A stretch of 7,094 nucleotides of DNA from JBOGEN01 sp050743265 (GTDB lineage: Bacteria > Actinomycetota > Actinomycetes > JBOGEN01): NCBI GenBank assembly GCA_050743265.1, contig JBOGEN010000149.1, positions 1 through 7,094 on the forward strand, in the 5' to 3' direction. Shown in pieces: positions 1 to 4,262 of this stretch. The notes beneath the pieces are model-generated. The model saw only the letters and a program-made list of their open reading frames with translations. It was not told the origin of the DNA and searched no databases. The stretch's first letter is position 1. Every line of letters starts with the position of its first letter. Both the position numbers and the translations under genes were made by a program.

Positions 1-2
1 CC

Positions 3-494
3 TCCGAAGGGCTGTCCGCTACGACCTCGGCCGGACTCCCCCGCCGGACGCCGGGCGCCGCCACTCCCCCGCCGGACGCGCCGCCTGCCAAGGCTCCGCC
101 ACCCGAGGCTGCGCCACCAGCCGGCGCCCCACCGCGGCGGGGACACGACGGCCCACCCGTCCCCCCGCCCCAGGGCGCGCCACCGGGACGGCCGGCGAGT
201 GACACGCCGCGCCGCGCGCCCGACCAGGGGCCCGCTCCTGCGCCGGGGCCCGAGCGCGGAGCAGCCTCAGCACCAGACGCTGCACCAGGCGCTGGACCCC
301 GACCGGACGGTCGGCCCTCCGCTGAGGACATCCGGCGGGGCGCGTCCGACGGGTCTACTCGGGCGGGCACCGGCGGGCGGCACGCCCGGGGCAGTGCGGC
401 ACGGCTGCTGGACGACCTCGACGGGTTCCAGGCGGGCCAGCGCGCGGCCCGCAAGGACGCCGGCGCACCGGGACACGAAGGCGAGGGGCAGTAG
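3..494 (+). CDS. cvnA: Conservon sensor histidine kinase, C-terminal tail only (partial, CvnA-like)
   Basis: The open frame enters from the left edge and ends at TAG 492-494, giving 163 visible residues. None of the sensor, membrane or ATPase domains are in the window. What is seen is a low-complexity Pro/Ala/Gly/Arg tail that is probably disordered. It carries GLPRRTPGA at visible residues 11-19 and, near the end, a short predicted helix LLDDLDGFQAGQRAARKD (135-152). As I know the family, actinobacterial nitrate/nitrite-sensing-type kinases of conservons have a GLPRR motif just after the ATPase domain and finish with a short FQ-G-x-R-type motif. Both, together with cvnB, cvnC and cvnD directly downstream, support the call. 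Such kinases are membrane proteins thought to signal through the Roadblock protein and the GTPase rather than a classical response regulator. The kinase identity is inferred from tail and context, since the catalytic core is off-window. The gap to cvnB is 31 nt. Confidence 0.8.
   Translation, partial: SEGLSATTSAGLPRRTPGAATPPPDAPPAKAPPPEAAPPAGAPPRRGHDGPPVPPPQGAPPGRPASDTPRRAPDQGPAPAPGPERGAASAPDAAPGAGPRPDGRPSAEDIRRGASDGSTRAGTGGRHARGSAARLLDDLDGFQAGQRAARKDAGAPGHEGEGQ
35..79 (+). repeat. 17-nt direct repeat inside the kinase tail
   Basis: ACTCCCCCGCCGGACGC occurs at 35-51 and again, identical, at 63-79. The offset of 28 nt is not a multiple of three. The first copy is read as part of the LPRRTP motif and the second as TPPPDA in the same gene. 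It may be a small local duplication or a composition-driven coincidence in extremely GC-rich DNA. Confidence 0.6.
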
Positions 495-525
495 TCAGCA
501 CAGGAGCAGCGAGAACGGGACGGTC

Positions 526-948
526 ATGAGCGCGTTGAGCACGGAAGCCCAGACATTCACGTGGCTGGTCGACAACTTCGTCGCGGAGGTACCCGGGGTC
601 ACCCACGCGGTCGTGGTGTCGGCCGACGGCCTGCTCGTGACGACGTCCGACCAGGTGCCCGTCGAGCGCGCGGAGCAGCTCGCGGCCATCGCGAGCGGCA
701 TGCTCAGCCTCGCCCGCAGCAGCTCGCGTCTCTTCGAGCAGGGCCGGTGCGAGCAGACGATCGTCCGGATGGAGCGGGGCTACCTCTTCCTCATGGCGAT
801 CAGCGACGGGTCGTGCCTCACCGTGCTGGCCTCGCCGGACTGCGAGATGAAGGTGGTCGCGTACCAGATGGCCCTGCTCGTCGAGAACGCCGGTCACGTG
901 CTGACCCCGCAGCTGCGTCGCGAGCTGCGCGGGGCGCTGGTCCGGTGA
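526..948 (+). CDS. cvnB: Roadblock/LC7 domain protein (conservon CvnB)
   Basis: This 140-aa protein is one Roadblock/LC7 domain, the usual size for CvnB. The N-terminal helix (about residues 5-20) leads into VPGVTHAVVVSADGLLV (23-39), the family's first strand-turn-strand. A long helix follows (VERAEQLAAIASGMLSLA), then the strands around RMERGYLFLMAISDG and SCLTVLASP, and a C-terminal helix. Roadblock proteins dimerise and bind Ras/MglA-like GTPases. In conservons CvnB is thought to link the sensor kinase to CvnD, acting as a GTPase regulator at the membrane. ATG 526 is chosen because the protein then begins where CvnB homologues begin. The frame is open further upstream, but that stretch overlaps the kinase gene and is Arg/Pro-rich shadow sequence. 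The ribosome-binding site is weak (GGGA at 517-520). It probably belongs to the kinase transcript and lies 52 nt before cvnC. Confidence 0.93.
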   Translation: MSALSTEAQTFTWLVDNFVAEVPGVTHAVVVSADGLLVTTSDQVPVERAEQLAAIASGMLSLARSSSRLFEQGRCEQTIVRMERGYLFLMAISDGSCLTVLASPDCEMKVVAYQMALLVENAGHVLTPQLRRELRGALVR

Positions 949-983
949 CCCCGACCATGGCGACCCGCAGGGGTGCGCCCCGC

Positions 984-992
984 GGAGAGAGG
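984..992 (+). promoter_or_regulatory. Ribosome-binding site that sets the cvnC start
   Basis: GGAGAGAGG ends 8 nt before GTG 1001. This spacing favours GTG 1001 over GTG 992, which lies within the site itself, and over ATG 1007, which is 14 nt away. Confidence 0.6.
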
Positions 993-1000
993 TGCCCACC

Positions 1001-1357
1001 GTGACGATGCAGGGCAGAAGCGCTCGGGTGCGCCCGTACGCGCTGACCCGCGGACGCACCCGAGCGCGCCACCCGCTGCTGCTCGAGTCACTCATCTCGG
1101 TGCCGGTGTACGACCCGCGCGTGTTCGCGCAGCTCGCGCCGGAGTACCGGACGATGTACCGCCTCTGCCGCGACGTCCGCTCGGTCGTGGAGATCTCGGC
1201 GGAACTCGACCTCCCGGTCGGTGTCGTCCGTGTCCTGCTGAGCGATCTCGCCGACCAGGGAAAGGTGCGCGTGCACGCGACCACGCACACGGTCGACCGG
1301 TCGGGAACCGAACTGCTCGAAAGGGTTCTGCGTGGACTCCAGACGCTCTCCGGATGA
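1001..1357 (+). CDS. cvnC: DUF742 protein (conservon CvnC)
   Basis: This is a 118-aa DUF742 protein, the third component of a conservon. The family hallmark VRPYALTRGRT is at residues 10-20. After a variable segment comes the predicted winged-helix region: YRTMYRLC (49-56), then SVVEISAELDLPVGVVRVLLSDLADQGKVRVH (written here as positions 61-92, with the helix-turn-helix turn at LDLPVGV). DUF742 proteins look like small DNA-binding domains, but in conservons they are considered part of the kinase-Roadblock-GTPase complex; their exact role is poorly known. The GTG 1001 start is chosen from the ribosome-binding site at 984-992. GTG 992 would add three residues. The 3' end overlaps cvnD by 26 nt, indicating a shared transcript and probably coupled translation. 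Family assignment is confident from the two motifs and the gene order. Confidence 0.93.
   Translation: MTMQGRSARVRPYALTRGRTRARHPLLLESLISVPVYDPRVFAQLAPEYRTMYRLCRDVRSVVEISAELDLPVGVVRVLLSDLADQGKVRVHATTHTVDRSGTELLERVLRGLQTLSG
1319..1325 (+). promoter_or_regulatory. Ribosome-binding site for cvnD inside cvnC
   Basis: GAAAGGG lies 6 nt before GTG 1332 and within the cvnC coding sequence. It supports the GTG start and the 26-nt overlap between the two genes. Confidence 0.6.
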
Positions 1358-1943
1358 CCACACCCCGGATCTGATCTCCACGAAGATCGTCGTCGCCGGG
1401 GGCTTCGGTGCCGGCAAGACGACGCTCGTCGGTGCCGTGTCGGAGATCCCTCCGGTGACCACCGAGGCCGTGATGACCCAGGCCAGCGAGGGGGTGGACG
1501 ACCTCGACGACACGCCCGACAAGTCCACCACCACCGTGGCGATGGACTTCGGACGCCTCACCCTCGACCGCGACCTGATCCTGTACCTGTTCGGCACCCC
1601 CGGCCAGGCACGGTTCTGGTTCCTCTGGGACGACCTCGTCCGCGGGGCCCTCGGGGCCGTGGTCCTCGTCGACAGCAGACGGCTCGCCGACTGCTTCCCG
1701 GTGGTCGACTACTTCGAGCTGCACACCGACATCCCGTTCGTGGTCGCGCTCAACACGTTCGACGGGGCGCAGCCGCACACCCCCGAGGAGGTACGCGAGG
1801 CGCTGAGCCTGTCCCCCGGCATCCCCGTGCTCACCTGCGACGCCCGTGACCCGGAGGCCGCGGCGAGGACGCTCGCCCAGGTGGTCATGCACGCGCTGGC
1901 CCGCAAGCGCGAGCAGGAGACGGTGCAGTTCGCCGCCTACTGA
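1332..1943 (+). CDS. cvnD: MglA/Ras-like small GTPase (conservon CvnD)
   Basis: This 203-aa P-loop GTPase is the output or switch component of the conservon. The G1/Walker A motif is GGFGAGKTT (residues 23-31), with Lys29 and Thr30. A Thr cluster (66-68) before VAMDFGRL is the likely switch I region. The G3 motif is LFGTPGQ (86-92), with Gly88 where Ras has Asp. It is followed by ARFWFLWDDLVRGA, typical of CvnD. G4 is the degenerate NTFD (141-144) in place of NKxD, and CDARD (169-173) sits at G5. These substitutions are usual in this family and do not suggest loss of nucleotide binding. By family, CvnD cycles between GDP and GTP and interacts with the Roadblock protein CvnB. The GTG 1332 start has a good ribosome-binding site, and its short polar leader before STKIVVAGG matches homologues. 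It overlaps cvnC by 26 nt and is followed by a 63-nt gap. Confidence 0.95.
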   Translation: MDSRRSPDDHTPDLISTKIVVAGGFGAGKTTLVGAVSEIPPVTTEAVMTQASEGVDDLDDTPDKSTTTVAMDFGRLTLDRDLILYLFGTPGQARFWFLWDDLVRGALGAVVLVDSRRLADCFPVVDYFELHTDIPFVVALNTFDGAQPHTPEEVREALSLSPGIPVLTCDARDPEAAARTLAQVVMHALARKREQETVQFAAY

Positions 1944-2006
1944 CCTGGGCCGCGCCGTGACCCGGCCGCACCGATCCCGACGACGTACGGACAAGAAGGC
2001 AGACGC

Positions 2007-3257
2007 ATGCGCAAGATCCTCATCGTGGGCAGCGGACAGTCCGGGCTGCAGCTGGCGCTCGGCCTGCTCCAGCACGGCTACGACGTGACGCTGATGTCGT
2101 CGAGGACGTCGGACGAGATCCGCAACGGCCGGGTGATGTCCACCCAGTGCATGTTCGACATGGCGCTGCAGACCGAGCGGGACCAGGGGCTGAGCTTCTG
2201 GGAGGCCGAGTGCCCCCGGGTCGAGGGTCTCGGCGTGTCCGTCGGTACGCCGGACGGCGACCGGGCCATCGACTGGGTCGGCATGCTCGACGGGTACGCG
2301 CAGTCGGTCGACCAGCGGGTCAAGATGGCCGGCTGGATGGAGGCGTTCGAGAACCGCGGCGGCAAGCTCGTGCTGCACGGGGTCGCCGTGTCCGACCTGG
2401 ACAAGCTCGCCACCATGTTCGACCTGACGATCGTCGCCGCGGGCAAGGGCGAGCTGGTGAGCATGTTCCGGCGCAACCCGGAGCGGTCCCCGTACGAGAC
2501 GCCCCAGCGGGTGCTCGCGGTGACCTACGTGCACGGGTTGACCCCCCGCCCCGAGCATCCGGACTTCCAGGCCGTCCGCTGCAACCTGCTGTCCGGCGTG
2601 GGTGAGCTGTTCATGATTCCCGGCTACACCACCTCCGGGCCGTGCGACATCATGTTCTTCGAGTGCATCCCGGACGGACCGCTGGACAAGTGGTCGGACG
2701 TCCGTGCCCCGCAGGAGTACCTGGACCGGATGCTCGATCTCATGGCCACGTTCGCGCCGTGGGAGCACGCCCGGACGCGCGGGGTCGAGCTCACCGACGC
2801 CGGCGGCGTGCTGACCGGGCGGTACGCGCCAGTGGTGCGGCACCCGGTCGGGCGGCTTCCCTCCGGCGCGCTGGTGCTCGGCATGGCGGACGTCGTCGTG
2901 GCCAACGACCCCATCACCGGCCAGGGCTCGAACAACGCGGCGCGGTGCGCGGCCTCGTACCTCGACAGCATCATCGCCCACGGGGACGAGGCGTACGACG
3001 CGGCGTTCATGCAGTCCGCGTTCGACCGCTACTGGTCGTACGCCCAGTACCCGACCGGGTGGACGAACGCGATGCTGCAGCCGCCCCCGCCGCACGTGCT
3101 CGACCTGCTCGGCGCCGGCGGGCAGTTCCAGGAGATCGCCGACCGGTTCGCGAACGGGTTCAACAACCCGGCCGACCTGTTCTCCTGGTTCATGGACCCG
3201 GACAAGGCCCGTGCGTACCTGGCGGAGGTGCAGTCCCGGGCCGAGGCGACCGGCTGA
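2007..3257 (+). CDS. FAD-dependent group E monooxygenase, StyA/IndA family, indole monooxygenase-like
   Basis: This 416-aa protein aligns along its length with styrene monooxygenase StyA (about 415 aa), as I recall that sequence. The N-terminal FAD-binding Rossmann motif is IVGSGQSG (residues 6-13). RGGK and a VAAGK strand follow, matching LEARGGK and VVCTGK in StyA. The second FAD motif is GMADVVVANDP (292-302) plus TGQGSNNA (304-311), equivalent to GLGDIQATVDP and GQGANMA. The C-terminus has TGWTNAML and FNNPADLF, like RWTNFTL and FNYPERQW. These enzymes epoxidise styrene or indole with reduced FAD supplied by a separate reductase (StyB/IndB); none is in the window. Residues Ser45, Gln47, Met49, Val72, Leu75 and Ala98 fall at the positions I remember as separating indole-type from styrene-type enzymes, and they match the indole type. 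AAGAAGG (1993-1999) precedes ATG 2007 by 7 nt. The position after cvnD suggests co-transcription. The family is firm; the substrate is inferred. Confidence 0.88.
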   Translation: MRKILIVGSGQSGLQLALGLLQHGYDVTLMSSRTSDEIRNGRVMSTQCMFDMALQTERDQGLSFWEAECPRVEGLGVSVGTPDGDRAIDWVGMLDGYAQSVDQRVKMAGWMEAFENRGGKLVLHGVAVSDLDKLATMFDLTIVAAGKGELVSMFRRNPERSPYETPQRVLAVTYVHGLTPRPEHPDFQAVRCNLLSGVGELFMIPGYTTSGPCDIMFFECIPDGPLDKWSDVRAPQEYLDRMLDLMATFAPWEHARTRGVELTDAGGVLTGRYAPVVRHPVGRLPSGALVLGMADVVVANDPITGQGSNNAARCAASYLDSIIAHGDEAYDAAFMQSAFDRYWSYAQYPTGWTNAMLQPPPPHVLDLLGAGGQFQEIADRFANGFNNPADLFSWFMDPDKARAYLAEVQSRAEATG

Positions 3258-3262
3258 GCGCC

Positions 3263-3275
3263 TCCCGAGTCGGGA
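3263..3275. terminator. Small hairpin between the two convergent stop codons (weak terminator candidate)
   Basis: TCCCG (3263-3267) and CGGGA (3271-3275) can pair as a 5-bp stem with a 3-nt loop. It nearly fills the gap between the monooxygenase stop and the hydrolase stop. No T-run follows on either strand, so an intrinsic terminator is only a possibility. Confidence 0.25.
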
Positions 3276-4262
3276 CTAGGGCGTCGTCGAGGCGGCGCGC
3301 TTCGACGGGCGGCTGCGCTCGCCCTCACGAAGGAACTCGGCCACCGCGGGGACGACGACCTCCGGGGCCTCCTCGACGACGAAGTGGCCCGCCTGCGGCA
3401 CGGGGAGCAGCCTCGCGGGGCCGTCCACGTCGGCGACCACGGCCTCGCCGAGCGAGACGGGCAGCACCGGGTCCTGCACGCCCCAGACGACCAGCGTCTG
3501 CTCCGGCGCGGGACGGCGCGAGGGGGCCGAGGAGCCGTCGGCACCGCGCCCGGGCAAGAGGCCCCCGGGCACGAGGTTTCCGGGGACGTTGCCGAGCAGC
3601 TGCCGGACGCCGCGGGACACGCGGGGGCGAACCGCCGACCGGTAGTAGCCCAGCATGGCGTCCACCCGGTCGGGGTGACGGTACGCCGCCACGTAGTGCC
3701 GCGCCACGTCCGGGTCGAGCGGGCGGTCGGACCGCCACCCGCCGGAGAGCATCATCCGGATGGCACGCTCGCCGCCCAGCGTGAAGCCGACCTCGGGCAG
3801 CATCGGCATCGCGAACAGCGGGATGTGCCAGGCCCGGCGCAGGTCCACGTGCCGGTACGCGCCGTTGCACACGACGAGCCGGCGCACCAGCTCGGGGCGC
3901 TCGGCGGCAAGGCCCAGGGCGAGGGTGGCTCCCCAGTCATGCCCCACCACGTCGACGCGCTGGTCCACCTCGTGCAGGACGAGCGCGGCGAGCTCCTGGA
4001 CGAGCGTCGGCACGTCGTACGGGCCACGCGCCTCGCTGCCGCCGAGCCCCTTGAGGTCGGGGGCGAGCACGATGCGGTCCCGCGCGAGGTCCGGCACGAG
4101 GTCGCGCCACATGGCCGCGGTCTCGGGCACGCCGTGCAGGAGCAGCACGGGCGTCGTCCGGCGCTTGCGCGGCGGGTCGGCCCGGAGCAGCGAGAACCGC
4201 ACGCCGCACACGGCCACGTCGCGTTGGGTCGCCCCCGGAACGAGTGTCGTACTCGGGCTCAT
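3276..4262 (-). CDS. Alpha/beta hydrolase, epoxide hydrolase/haloalkane dehalogenase-like
   Basis: This 328-aa protein has the alpha/beta hydrolase fold of the Asp-nucleophile group. HGVPE (residues 43-47) is the HGxP oxyanion motif. VGHDWGA (106-112) is the nucleophile elbow with Asp109. WGVQDPV (260-266) supplies the acid Asp264, and AGHFV (291-295) the base His293. In the cap, Tyr194 (AAYRHP) and Tyr206/Tyr207 (LGYYRSAV) sit where epoxide hydrolases have the ring-opening tyrosines. I therefore favour epoxide hydrolase, although haloalkane or fluoroacetate dehalogenase activity is not excluded. A Gly/Pro/Ser-rich stretch (about 228-253) just before the acid strand looks like a lineage-specific insertion. 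No signal peptide or membrane segment is seen, so it should be cytoplasmic. ATG 4262-4260 overlaps the glnE stop (ATGA), with GGAGAGGG (4280-4273) 10 nt upstream. It is therefore probably co-transcribed and translationally coupled with glnE. It converges with the monooxygenase, 18 nt away. Confidence 0.87.
   Translation of the reverse strand: MSPSTTLVPGATQRDVAVCGVRFSLLRADPPRKRRTTPVLLLHGVPETAAMWRDLVPDLARDRIVLAPDLKGLGGSEARGPYDVPTLVQELAALVLHEVDQRVDVVGHDWGATLALGLAAERPELVRRLVVCNGAYRHVDLRRAWHIPLFAMPMLPEVGFTLGGERAIRMMLSGGWRSDRPLDPDVARHYVAAYRHPDRVDAMLGYYRSAVRPRVSRGVRQLLGNVPGNLVPGGLLPGRGADGSSAPSRRPAPEQTLVVWGVQDPVLPVSLGEAVVADVDGPARLLPVPQAGHFVVEEAPEVVVPAVAEFLREGERSRPSKRAASTTP

Noticed and set aside
199..525. 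N-terminal extension of cvnB upstream of ATG 526
   Set aside because: It overlaps the kinase tail in another frame, is composed of Arg/Pro/Thr shadow sequence, and Roadblock proteins of this type start near ATG 526.
968..983. GGGG-TGCG-CCCC hairpin before the cvnC ribosome-binding site
   Set aside because: A 4-bp stem is expected by chance at this GC content, so I do not call it a regulatory element.
1944..2006. Possible promoter, attenuator or terminator in the 63-nt gap between cvnD and the monooxygenase
   Set aside because: Only a 5-bp stem with a 10-nt loop (1948-1967) is visible. There is no T-run and no convincing -35/-10 pair, so nothing beyond the ribosome-binding site can be supported.
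1092..3095. 667-codon open frame on the minus strand opposite cvnC, cvnD and the monooxygenase
   Set aside because: It is antisense to three well-supported genes, is rich in His/Arg/Val/Gly and shows no domain.
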